A stretch of DNA of 64,000 nt from Pseudoneurospora amorphoporcata (taxonomy: Eukaryota > Ascomycota > Sordariomycetes > Sordariales > Sordariaceae). The stretch spans positions 1 through 64,000 of the forward strand of contig MU859178.1 in the NCBI GenBank assembly GCA_033297205.1. The letters run 5' to 3'. The position numbers and the translations under genes are program-made. The notes beneath the pieces were generated by a model. The model did no database searches. It was not told where the DNA came from and saw nothing but the letters and a program-made list of their open reading frames with translations. Shown here piece after piece: positions 1 to 10,074 of the stretch (its first letter is position 1; every line of letters begins with the position of its first letter).

Positions 1-256
1 TTTCTTGGTTTCTGAGGGTTACACTGGTTCCTCTGGGCGGGGCTACCAGGTCCTGAAGGCTTGGGCGACCCCTGTGTCGCTCAAGTTCGTAACAGCATAC
101 TATATAGCTAATGTCAACCTGTGACAGTGTACAAGGTAGGTAGATGACGCTGGTAGGGCGTTCAGGCGGGGAAAGCGCCAGCTTTTAGGTAGCGACCCAA
201 ACTCCTGTCGTAAGGCAGTTGAGTCTAATTTTTGCTGCAATGGCTTTGGTCATATC
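1..256. other. Window edge, no gene recognised
   Basis: This stretch lies left of the inverted-repeat element. No open frame, tRNA or known repeat was recognised. It may continue an accessory region outside the window. Confidence 0.4.
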
Positions 257-576
257 GTATAATCTCGTCAAATTGGTTTTCGAGAAACCGCTTTTCAGGC
301 ACATATCTGCCATTTTCCTGCCTGATGCCAGGCATATATATGCCTGCTAACTTGGGTGGGGAAGATGTGTTGCCACTCCGGAGCACTGTAAATTCGAATT
401 ATTGTGCCCAGCCTTTTTTCCCTTATCAGTCTGGCTGGGACTGGAGGGTGGGGCGCCAGATTTTACTCTCCTGTATAGAGGATACGGTTGGCACATATGC
501 TGTAATATGTGCTTAAATCTATACGTAAAGGTGCCTAAAAAGCGGTTTCCCGAAAACCAATTTGACGAGATTATAC
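257..576. mobile_element. MITE-like element with 46-bp terminal inverted repeats
   Basis: The 46-bp arm at 257-302 is matched by the reverse complement of 531-576 at 44 of 46 positions. Both mismatches are transitions. The arms start GTATAATCTCGTC and enclose about 228 bp with no plausible transposase. Total length is 320 bp. TATA stands at both outer ends, so a TA target duplication (Tc1/mariner style) is possible, but the flanks show no longer duplication. This is the architecture of a non-autonomous DNA transposon. The short frames crossing it on both strands reflect its symmetry and are not genes. Confidence 0.75.
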
Positions 577-2032
577 AGTAGTTGCCTCTTACCATAAGTA
601 ATTAACAGTTAGTTCCTTCCATCATACTGGAAATACTCAACCACACAACGCTATATTATTATGTACCGCTTAAGCAGATCGAGTAGTCTTGTTCTTTAGT
701 TCCAACAAGTGGTTTTTCCGTAAGATCACTGCACCTCCAAAGTCAAACCCATGGTTTTCCACATGGGATGAACTACAATCCTGAGGCCGGTAGTTGAAGT
801 TTTGAGATCAGTCGTGGGATCGCGATGTACGGTACTTGTCTTCAGTATATATGCTTGAGATAATGCTTGAAAGGGTAAAGCTTGCAGAAACCCTCGGAGG
901 TCGAGCCACTAGACATATTAAAGTCACTTTATCTGAAGCTCATCTAAATGTCAAGTGGAGTTTTGTCACCTTCGGAACCATCCTGGTGGTAAGTTTGGTC
1001 CGACATGCAGCGGGATTTAAGTGATTTGAGGACGATGTCCAATGGCAGTTTTGATCAAGATTGTTGTTAGCATGGGGCGCGAGCAAGCACTAAGGTACGA
1101 TGTTGATTGTTGTGCGAAGAACCAGAACAGGATCCTGTGCGCACACGAGAACTATCTTAAGGCGTAGTGTGGAGCCCTGTGGCCATGGGTCCACAGGGCG
1201 GCACCATGCGTGCTAGCTGTGCTGCACTCAGACAGCTGCACTCAGCTGGCTGCACTAATGCAGCACAGCACTCAGACAGCTGCACTCAGCTGGCTGCACT
1301 AATGCAGCACAGCACCTATCTACATGGAGCAGGCAATGCCTGTGACAGTTGTTAGCTATGGCGGGAGGCTGTGAAGAAGTGCATGAACTTTCGAGATTAT
1401 GAATCCATGTTTATCTGTTTGGTTAATTTGTGGCCTGCCCTACTGGTAATGCTCCAAAAACGTTAACCGTGACACAGATCCCTTTGCCTTAAGCGAGACG
1501 CTTTTCCTCACTGCCTCTTCGACCCGGTAGCATGTACTTTCCTTGCTTCATAGTGCCATAGTATATCATGTTTAATACCCTTCGGTTTGCTTCCCGTTTG
1601 ATACGTATGTGAACGTTAACGCAGGAACTGACGTTGTGATATAGAGGAGTCGATTACTCAGATGTTTACCAATAAGTGATGGTGTTATGCAAAATCCTGT
1701 CAAGTGCATTATTAGGTAAGATGATAATTTTGGTATAAAGACGGACAAGACCGATTGGAAAATAACGTTGGCCGGTCGACCATTTACAGTAGTCAACAAA
1801 CCGGTGAGCTGTGCATCATGTCAGGTATATAATACCCCAGTCCCTTTCCTCAACCTTGGGTAGACCTCGGGCAAATAAACTTGAAACTGCCGTTCTTCCA
1901 TTTGATGATCAAACCTTCAGGCACACTCATCACTTGGACCACTCAAAGACAAGATATGATGAACATGTGTATGTACATCCTCCTGACGCCATTTTATATA
2001 ACAAACCCACTTCCGCCCTGCTCCCGTCCTCT
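577..2032. other. Gene-poor spacer
   Basis: Apart from the tandem duplication at 1226-1313, no gene was recognised. Frames are short and lack family resemblance. This is the downstream flank of the GH16-like gene. Confidence 0.5.
1226..1313. repeat. 44-bp tandem duplication (2 copies)
   Basis: Two identical, directly adjacent 44-bp units (1226-1269 and 1270-1313) begin ACTCAGACAGCTGCACTCAG. Each unit also contains internal CTGCACT and GCAGC echoes, so the array is built of smaller related words. It lies outside any recognised gene. Confidence 0.85.
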
Positions 2033-3247
2033 CTACCACAACCCCCCAGAAGACAAAACAAACATACCCAGAAGCATGAAAGAGGGTATCCAAGAGACCA
2101 ACCACACCTCCATGGTCCTCACTCCCCCGTTATTCCACAACATCACCGGCTTCCCTCTGTCCGTCGTCTCATCAATGCTGCAGACCACATCACAGCCACC
2201 CTCCTCGTCCTCATCATTCCCGCTTCTCGCACTCAGCGCAGCAGCTGCCCCATCATCATCCCTCTTCATCTTCCTGGCTGGATTTTCATCCGTGGCATTA
2301 TACACAATCTCTAACCACTGAATCTGCAAATACGCCGCCTCATTAACCGTCATATTCCCGCTCCACTCACCACCATCGCTCCAAGCGTTCAAGATAACCT
2401 TGCTAGGATCCCTGGGCGTCTGGAACGAGATAGTCGCAATCTCGATCCCATCCACGTACCAGACCGTCTCCTTGGGCGTCCAATCAAGCCGGTGCACAGC
2501 CCAGTGGGTCCAATCCGGATGTCCATTTGGTAAAGTGACATTCTTGGTGGCGCGGTCGATCTCCTCGCCTTCCTCCGTGTACGACGGCTGGTTGGTGTAC
2601 TGGATGGTGTTGTGCGGGTCCATGGTACGCACTTCGAGATCGGACTCCTGCACGTCCGCGAGCCGGTCGGAGCCGCGGTAGGTGAAAAGGGCCGTTATGG
2701 CGCCCGGGGAGCCGACGGTGCGGGCGAGCATGCGGACGGAGAGGTACTGAAACCCTGGGCCGATGGACTCAATCTCGGCGGCGGTTTGGAAGTCCTTGAG
2801 GCGCTGGGTGCGCAGGGTGAGCCAGGTTTGGGAGGAAGGGTTCCGGTCGCCGTTGGCCTCGATGTAGACATTGTTGGGCGAGTTGACCATCAGCACGGTG
2901 GCGTCCTCACGGGTCATGTGGCTGTTGTTCCAGCTTTGCACCCAGAAGGTCTCGGTCCATTCTTTGGAGGTGAAGTATTCGCTGGTGACGGGGGCGCTCC
3001 CGCTGTCGTCGGATTTGGCGATGGTGGGAGGCACGCCGGCGTTCTTAGCGAGATTTCGGAAGTCTAGAAACCTGTGGGTGGTGAAGAAGGAAGCTTGTGT
3101 ACCGTTTGTTAGGTAACACTCGCATTTTGAGTCATCTGTAAGAGTGGCTGCTGCTGACGCCAGAGGGGAGGAGGTGGCGATGAGGGTGATGAGAGTGATG
3201 AGTGAAGATAAACTTGGATGACTTCCTCTCCGTTGATGTTCCTCCAT
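2033..3247 (-). CDS. Secreted GH16-like glucanase / concanavalin A-like protein
   Basis: Single-exon gene of 404 aa. The start was set at the ATG at 3247 because a hydrophobic signal-like segment (about residues 15-35) follows at once; the open frame upstream of it has no secretory character. The central region resembles the fungal GH16 beta-glucanase/transglycosylase fold. An ExDxE catalytic signature is visible as ESDLE (Glu201, Asp203, Glu205), followed by Trp-rich strands (WTHWAVHRLDW, WYVDG) typical of the jelly-roll. Several N-glycosylation sequons are present. The acidic tail ends in a hydrophobic stretch that could be a GPI signal or membrane anchor. Likely role: hydrolysis or remodelling of cell-wall or extracellular beta-glucan (inference from family). 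Substrate cannot be told from sequence. Confidence 0.8.
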   Translation of the reverse strand: MEEHQRRGSHPSLSSLITLITLIATSSPLASAAATLTDDSKCECYLTNGTQASFFTTHRFLDFRNLAKNAGVPPTIAKSDDSGSAPVTSEYFTSKEWTETFWVQSWNNSHMTREDATVLMVNSPNNVYIEANGDRNPSSQTWLTLRTQRLKDFQTAAEIESIGPGFQYLSVRMLARTVGSPGAITALFTYRGSDRLADVQESDLEVRTMDPHNTIQYTNQPSYTEEGEEIDRATKNVTLPNGHPDWTHWAVHRLDWTPKETVWYVDGIEIATISFQTPRDPSKVILNAWSDGGEWSGNMTVNEAAYLQIQWLEIVYNATDENPARKMKRDDDGAAAALSARSGNDEDEEGGCDVVCSIDETTDRGKPVMLWNNGGVRTMEVWLVSWIPSFMLLGMFVLSSGGLW

Positions 3248-5208
3248 CTTAGCTTGAGTCGAGCTTAGCCCTGCCACCAGATATTTCGAGTCTAGATCGG
3301 TAGAGAGGAATGGCAAGCCCCCGAATATCGACCGGCCAAAATCGAGATCTGAGTCAAGCGATAGCCACGTGTCGAGTGAAACGCAACCGCAAAGGTTGAT
3401 GACTTCCACAAAGAAGACAAGATTGAGGAGTACACCTGGGGGCAAGGTCACACGGGCTGAAATGTAGAATTAGGGGACCAAATCAGTCCGTTTGTAGACG
3501 CTGTGTATAAATCAGCTAGATAGTATAAAGAGGCAATAAGTGAGTAATGCGAATAGTTCAACCAAGTTTCTGACGAAATCTCTCTAAACGATTTCCTGGG
3601 CGAAACCGTCAGGTAAGTCAAGTACAGAAGGCCGTCAGATCAAGGATGAAGAGATGTCTTGTTGTTTATAGCTTACAGATGCTGTGCTTTGGTGCTACCA
3701 AGCCCCAGGTCGAGGCCTCCGTCTTCGGGTCGATTGGCCAATGTCAGTGTTGGTCGAGCACCTAGACGAGGAGAAAGTAGCAGTCGGAGAAGTGGTGATG
3801 TTAGAAAGAGGTAGATCGACGTATGCTTGTTAGTCGCTGACCCACGGAATAGAGTCAAATTACCCGTCTTTTCTGGTACCATACCACTCTCTCTAGCCAT
3901 GTTTGTCTGGGCTTTCAAATATGACAAGAACAAACAACAGGCGAGTAGGCTGAGCAAGCTGCGGCCAACGACAGATGGCACCTTTTCTCCAAGGTCCAAG
4001 GTCCAGGATGCCTGGATCAGCATTTTGCCAAATAGCAGCTGTGTGCAGTTGATGGGTTTACTATCCGGGTAAAGACGCAAAGATGGTACGGCCAGTAGGT
4101 GGGTGAAGAGGGGAAGACGACCGGGTTGGAAGACAATATAAAGCTCATGACGCTTCCGCCGCCGAGCCCCAACACCAGGAACCACTGCTAATTAACTTGC
4201 AACCACGGCAAGATCCGAAGGAAGGGGCTTGTGTGTGATGAAAGAGAGGTCGCCCACCGCACCGACTTTCATGCCGTGGTACTATCACGATGTCCACCGT
4301 TCGCCCTCTGTCAGCATCAGTATGAACACTCACCGAATACTCCGCATTGCTTAGCATAGCCTGATGATACCTTGATGCCGGGTCATGGTGGATGAGTTGT
4401 AGTGGACGTGAGACTCTTTTCGTTGTTAGAGTTTCGTGGCTGAGATCTTGGTATTCCGATTGGAGGCTGCAAGGGGAAAGCGAGAGAGCTCTGACAGTGA
4501 CACCTTGAGGGAGTCAAGCCCTCTAATCAATGGTCGGTCCTTAGAAGTTGATCATGTCAATACAACAGGCCACATCTCCAATCGCATGTCACGAGTTGAA
4601 GAACCGTGTTACTTGACGGCATCAAAATTTTGACAAGTCGTAGAAGATGCGATGAAAGAAGCGAAGTCAAGGGAAGAAGAGATGGAACGATCCACATCCA
4701 AGACACCGTGACCCACCTTGCCATGGCACGGACCATGCAGGACGCCGCCAAGTGCCATTTCGCTCGACAGCTGCCTATTCACGCACAGACAGCTGGAGCT
4801 CTGGCTGCCGTCGGCATTCAGCTCTGGGGTGGTGCAGGTACAATTGGCGCCCTCTCTGGACGGCACTGAAGACTCTCAGCTGCGCTTCCAAAACATCATC
4901 TTCAAAACAACATCACGTAGGCTCAGCGGCAAGACGTGGATTGCCAAACTGAACCATATCAAGGTCACACTCCATTGTTTAACGCAATCAATTCATATCG
5001 CCTTTGCACTCCTACCTGCACAACACAGCGCCCTTCAACTCTTCCTCCGTCTGCAGTCATCTTTCTTCTCCGGCACAGTAAGGCAACTGAATAAACCGTC
5101 AGGAAATGCATATACTCGCTTTAAATCTACTACACTCAGACTGGTCGACGTTTCATTGACAAGATCTAAATCGGCAGTTAAATTACCAAAGACAACCCAT
5201 AAACCGCC
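3248..5208. other. Divergent intergenic region
   Basis: About 2 kb separate the start codons of the GH16-like gene (-) and the WW protein (+), so both promoters must lie here. Short overlapping frames on both strands (for example 3673-4185 minus) have no recognisable domain and were not called. Confidence 0.5.
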
Positions 5209-6264
5209 ATGTCCACGCCACCTCCAACTGATTCCGCTACCGCGCAAGAAGTGGTGCAGGAGGAGCGTAAAGAAGATGGGACAAAGGTCATAGAGGTTAC
5301 CGATGGAGCACAAGAGGAGGCCGCAACAACAGAGGTCCCGGCCGCCGCCGAACAAGTGCTCGAAAGCAATGAAAGGGTAGAGGAATCGAATCCTCCATCG
5401 CGTGAAGAAGACCGGAAAGACCAAGAGCGCGAGGACGGTCGCGCGCAGAAGTCGAAATCCGAGTCCCCAGACGGTCAAACTTCGTCACAAGGCGAGGGCG
5501 AGTCGTCCTCGCCGTCGCCCTCCTCATCCGATAGGGATGAGAGCGCTGAGCCTGGTGAAATCGACGAAAGCGCCCCTCCCCTTCCCAACGAGCCCCTCCC
5601 GGGCCAGACAGATAACGGCAAATCGTCGTCATCTGCACCTCCACTACCCGTCGAGCCGGCGCCCGCACCAGAAGACGACGGCTGGGAATACCATTGGAAC
5701 ACCAACGACTCGTCATACTGGTTTTATAACCGCTTTACTGGCGTGTGGCAGAAGGAAAACCCACGAATTCCAACCGCGACGGCAGTACCAGCAGTGGTAG
5801 CGCCGGTAGTCGTTCCTCCCGACGTAGAACCAACAACCATCAGCAACCCCATCTCCGTTGCTGGTGGCTACAACCCCGCCATCCACGGCGACTACGACGA
5901 TAACGCGTGGTATGCCGTCAACGCTCGCGCTGCTGCCGAGGCTGCCGCTGCCGCCGCTAACCCTCTCGCCGGCTTGGACCCCACCACTGCTGGGGCCGAG
6001 TTAGCCAGCGCTGGCTACTTCAACCGGGCTACAGGCCAGTGGCAAGCGCCGGACCAGAACGTAGAGCGCCACTCAGACGAGGCCAAAAGCAAGAGGCAAC
6101 TGAACGCATACTTCGACGTGGATGCGGCGGCCAATATGCACGACGGCCGAAGTCTCAAAGCGGAAAGGTCGGGCAAGAAGCCAAGTAAGGCCGAGCTGAA
6201 GGCATTCAAGGAAAAGAGAAGGGCGAAGAAGGAGGAAAAGAGGAGGGCTTGGTTGCGCGATTGA
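5209..6264 (+). CDS. WW-domain protein with basic C-terminal tail
   Basis: Intronless, 351 aa. Residues 1-150 are low-complexity, acidic and Ser/Pro/Glu-rich. A WW domain follows at about residues 158-190, with motif GWEYHW...WFYNRFTGVWQKENPR (two key aromatics, the N-x-x-TG turn and the terminal Pro). An Ala-rich linker follows, then a second short WW-like strand (YFNRATGQWQAP, about 268-280), then a strongly basic helical end rich in Lys/Arg (ending KKEEKRRAWLRD). WW domains bind proline-rich ligands, and proteins of this shape often sit in RNA processing or transcription complexes. A nuclear role is therefore plausible but inferred. No enzymatic domain was seen. Confidence 0.8.
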   Translation: MSTPPPTDSATAQEVVQEERKEDGTKVIEVTDGAQEEAATTEVPAAAEQVLESNERVEESNPPSREEDRKDQEREDGRAQKSKSESPDGQTSSQGEGESSSPSPSSSDRDESAEPGEIDESAPPLPNEPLPGQTDNGKSSSSAPPLPVEPAPAPEDDGWEYHWNTNDSSYWFYNRFTGVWQKENPRIPTATAVPAVVAPVVVPPDVEPTTISNPISVAGGYNPAIHGDYDDNAWYAVNARAAAEAAAAAANPLAGLDPTTAGAELASAGYFNRATGQWQAPDQNVERHSDEAKSKRQLNAYFDVDAAANMHDGRSLKAERSGKKPSKAELKAFKEKRRAKKEEKRRAWLRD

Positions 6265-6612
6265 GATACCATCCCAGCATCGGCTTTCTGGTTTTGCTTC
6301 TAGACGTAGAATCAGGCGGGTGGAAAACATTTTCGAGGCATACATTTCATTTTATACCCGGGGTCATCGTGGTTGACCACGCTTATTATTCTTACGTTCC
6401 GCTGGAGGTTTGGCGTACATTCTCAGCTGGATATTTTTTGTTCGGTTGGATGAAGTGGACTGGTTCTGTATGGAGTCTCTCAGATAGAGGTAGGTGGGTT
6501 TTGGGCTTGAGACCGAGAGGAAATAGGGGCAAGCAGATCATTTTTCCCTGAGCAGACCTTTATCTACACAAATACTTTTATTTTACCGTCCAAATTCTCA
6601 AAGGTGTCAAAT
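6265..6612. other. Convergent 3' spacer
   Basis: About 350 bp between the stops of the WW gene (+) and RIX1 (-). No gene is seen; the 3' UTRs of both probably meet here. Confidence 0.5.
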
Positions 6613-9142
6613 CTACTCTTCGTCCTCCTCGCCCTCACTGTCCTCAAGCGACATATCGATCTGGACGCTCTCCCCACTATCACTATCGTCGCCATCATCC
6701 TCACCCTCCTTCTGTTCCATCACAGCCACAATTGGTTTCGCCGGCGCCGGGGCCGGCGCCTCAGCGGGCGTAGCGACCTCCTCCACAATTTCAGCGGTAG
6801 TAGTGACGACAGATGCCTCCTCTTCGACTTCAAGAGTCTTTCTCCTCGAACTCCTGGTGACTCTCTTAGGAGGATTCGCGGCCTCATCCTCCACTTTACG
6901 CTTCTTCGTCGCAGCGCGCGCGGCTCTCGATTCGGGAGTGTCGATAGGAGCGGTGGCAAACGGGTTAGGCTTACTGCCACCTTCTTCAGCTGCATTCTTT
7001 CCCGCAGCAGCACCCCAGACCCCCTTGGCAGTAGCAGCAGCCTTGTTCTTTTGGTTCTGATCCTCAGCAGCAAGCTGAGCGTCCGCCTCCTTATTAGCGT
7101 CCGCCTCATCCGCATCAGCCATCTCCTCGTCCTCGTTGTCCTCATCCTTGTTACCCGCCGCAGCAGCAACCAAATCATCAATGTCTTCCGCCGGATCCCA
7201 ACTAGTAGCAACCTGCTGACTCACACCAGCACCCAATCTCATCAGGTTCGTCCGCAACACTTCCACCTCCTGATCGGCGGGGAACTGCCTAACCAAGAAC
7301 GGCAAAATGGTAGGGTAGTATCTTCCGCGAGTGTCCTTGTACGGGTTCAGTACACTGGCCAGCATGGCTTGCTTGCTGCTGGACAGGATGGCGGTGCGGT
7401 CGACGAGGCCGCGGGCTTCGGGACTGAGCTGGCGCTGCGGGAGGCGGGAGAGGAAGAGGGGGAGCAGGGAGAGGGCGGCGGCGAAGAGGAGGTTGGTGGC
7501 TGGGTCCGCAGAAGAGGAGGTGCTGGAAGAGGTGAGATAGGCGTCGGCGTTGCCGGATGACTGGGCCTGGGGCTTCATGATGCCTGCGCCGTTCTTGCCG
7601 GCGGTGGGTTTCTTGGGGTTGGGGTTGCGGTTCATGGTGGTGCTGGTGCTGTCTGCCTTGACGGGCGAGTCATAGTGGCCCGTGGCGCGGAGGATGTCCT
7701 GGCAGGTGGACTGGATGACGGGAGCCATGGAGTCGACGGTGAGTTTGAGGAGGCCCGGGCCGGAGATCTCGAGCAGGTCCTTGGCGAGCACGTAGACGGT
7801 CTCGCGGATGGCGGGGATGTGCCGGCCCGAGGTGAAGACGCGGACCATCTGGTCAAGGATGTCAGTGGCCAGCGGCAGGGCGTTGGCGGCCAGGCGACGG
7901 AGGAGGACGGTGTGCAAGGTGAGGATGGCCATGTGGACTTCGGGGAGGACGCTCCAGAGTTCGGCCTTTTCATCACGACTGATGGCGGGGTTGGTCTCGA
8001 TGCTGTCTTCGCCGGTGCTGGACTTGGGGAGGGTAATCAGGGTAATGCGGGAGGCGAGGTCGAGGACCTCTCCGACGGGAACGGCGACGGGGGCCTTGGT
8101 GGGCACCTTGAGGTACTCGATGAGCTGGCCCACAAGACCGGTAAGTCTCTCGGAGCCGGCAGTGACACCGGTCCAGGCGGGGAGGGAGTCGGCCTCGGTG
8201 CCTCCTCCGGAGGGCTGACCATCGGTACGGACTGTGTCCACTCTGTAGCCTGCGGTGGATTCCCAGGATTCCCGGACGGCACGGAAGACTTGATCGGCTG
8301 TGGCGTGGGCCTCCTTGATATAGGACTTGATGCCCTTCACCCACTCGTCGCTGCTACCGTTCTTGGGCGCCGTGTAATGAAGCACGACAAGCAGCGAGCG
8401 GGCACTCTCCTTCAGGCCTTGGGGGACGGTGACGGCGTCAGACATGGTAGGAGCAACGTAGGCCTTGAAGGCGGATCGGATCCGGGCGTTAAATGGCCTT
8501 GTGGTGGTGGGGTACAAGGCCACGATCTTGGCGAGAGAGGCGGCAACAATGTCGACAAAGGACGTGGAAACCTTGGGGGCCTTGCTCGAGGCAGGCGGCT
8601 TGACGATGTGCAGCATGGCAGTGATGAAACTGGGGAGAGTGGGCGTGGCCATCTCTCTGACCAGTGTCTGGTAGCCCTGAAGGAGAGAGTAGATCTTGAT
8701 CAGGGTGATGACACATAGCTCCTTGGACACCAGAGGATCAGGTTTCTAAGATGATATTAGCATGAATGTCCGTTATTTCCAACAGTTTACTTGAGATTGC
8801 TACCCCCAAAATGCTGATCAAGCCCCTGATCCATGCGTCTGAAGCCCTCAAGCTTTCCCATCCTCCAACATCAATGACAGCCTTAACCAGGGAAACGGCG
8901 GCAAAACGGCCGGACGCACTTTTGCCGGTAAGAAGCGTAGTGATGTGAGTTCTCAGTCTGTGAACAAGCGTGGCGGTTTCCGAAGACTTGTCCTTGGCCT
9001 TGGTCTCTGGCACGGCGGACAAGGCCTCTCCGCAACGAAGCACATGGCTGACGAGGAGGGGGCAGATGTGAGGAAGATCGTCAACCGGTGTCGATGCGAG
9101 TCTGCGGCAAAGAACGCGAAGGTCTGGTGGTGGGATTGCCAT
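6613..9142 (-). CDS. RIX1: Pre-rRNA processing protein RIX1
   Basis: Two exons, 9142-8804 and 8745-6613, with a 58-nt phase-0 intron (GTAGCA...TGCTAAT...TAG), give 823 aa. The N-terminal half carries the RIX1/PELP1 family signature: SGRFAAVSLVKAVIDVGGWE, then a junction running ISILG|KPDPLVSKELCVITL across the splice, then YQTLVREMATPTLP. The remainder is predicted helical repeat. The C-terminal about 180 residues are low-complexity with basic KRK clusters and a very acidic end, as in other family members. Known family role: the Rix1-Ipi1-Ipi3 complex acts in the nucleus on pre-60S particles in ITS2 processing and maturation. A long antisense frame at 7675-8718 is a shadow of this codon usage. 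Confidence 0.92.
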
Positions 9143-10074
9143 TTTGTAAATAGCACTTAACGGATAGGTAGTTAAGTGGTGTGTTGGCGTCGAAGGTTAT
9201 TATTAACTGGTGGTGTTCCGGGTCAAAAAGGTCCAAGTTCTTTTTTTTAAAAAAATAGTAGTGAAGATTCACACATGCGGCTGGTCTTCGAACCCAGCTT
9301 CTCAACAACAGACGTCAATTTTTGGAAATCTACAAACTCAGTTCCCTAGCTTAATGCCACTGAGATCAATGCCAACAGTTTTCATCGAGATAAATCACGG
9401 CAGTCAGTCCCTATGTTGGACAGTTGGAAGTCTGTAGACCGTTGCCATTCCCATATCGAAACTTTTTTTCTTGACTTGTAGGTAGCTCCGGCAGGCAAAT
9501 CCAGTCTTATCGCCTGCTCCCGCAGCACGGCAACAGTTTCACAGAGGTATCATACGGGTAATTACGCTGCTAACTTACCGCTACAGGTACCTTGCCCCTG
9601 ACCCACCTCACTTCCAAGGCCCGCTACCTAGAGGTATGGAAATGAGCACTTGTAGCCAGACCAGCGCAGCACAGCACACAAGTGTCTGAGCCCTGAAAGA
9701 ACCCCTTTTATAGGGGCCGGGAGCTGTTCTTAGGTTCGGTTCCCAGGCGGTAAAAGCACCTTGGCGGCTCCTGCCGTCCAGGCGGGTCCGCTACGCCGGG
9801 CCCATGACGCCGCCGCAATGTTCACTTCCATTGTCCACCTTGTCGCCAGCGCCAGGACGTCCGGGGTACCTGACATCAATCTACAAGGCCCATCCCCTCC
9901 ACTCCTTTTCTCCAAAACAGGAACCCGACATAGCAAACCAGACGAAGCTACTACCACTACTGCTACTACGAAACTACAAGAAAGACAATCTACATAATCT
10001 GCTGAGGATACTCAGATCACATGCCTCGTCTCGACAAGTCTTCGTAGTACGTGCTCTTTTGTAGACCAGGCAAC
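9143..10074. other. Divergent promoter region RIX1 / YPP1-like
   Basis: About 930 bp between two divergent starts. It holds a T8A7 tract near 9240-9256 and no plausible gene. Promoters of both neighbours are expected here. Confidence 0.5.

Noticed and set aside
3673..4185. 170-codon minus-strand frame between the GH16-like and WW genes
   Set aside because: No domain, no supporting splice context, and overlapping frames on the other strand; it lies where two promoters must fit.
7675..8718. 347-codon plus-strand frame opposite RIX1
   Set aside because: It is exactly antisense to well-conserved RIX1 exon 2; its Gly/Asp-rich translation is a by-product of RIX1 codon bias.
9270..9305. CTGGGTTCGAAGACCAG on the minus strand, resembling a tRNA T arm
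   Set aside because: The conserved 53-61 pair is lost and no other tRNA arms are nearby; probably a chance hairpin.
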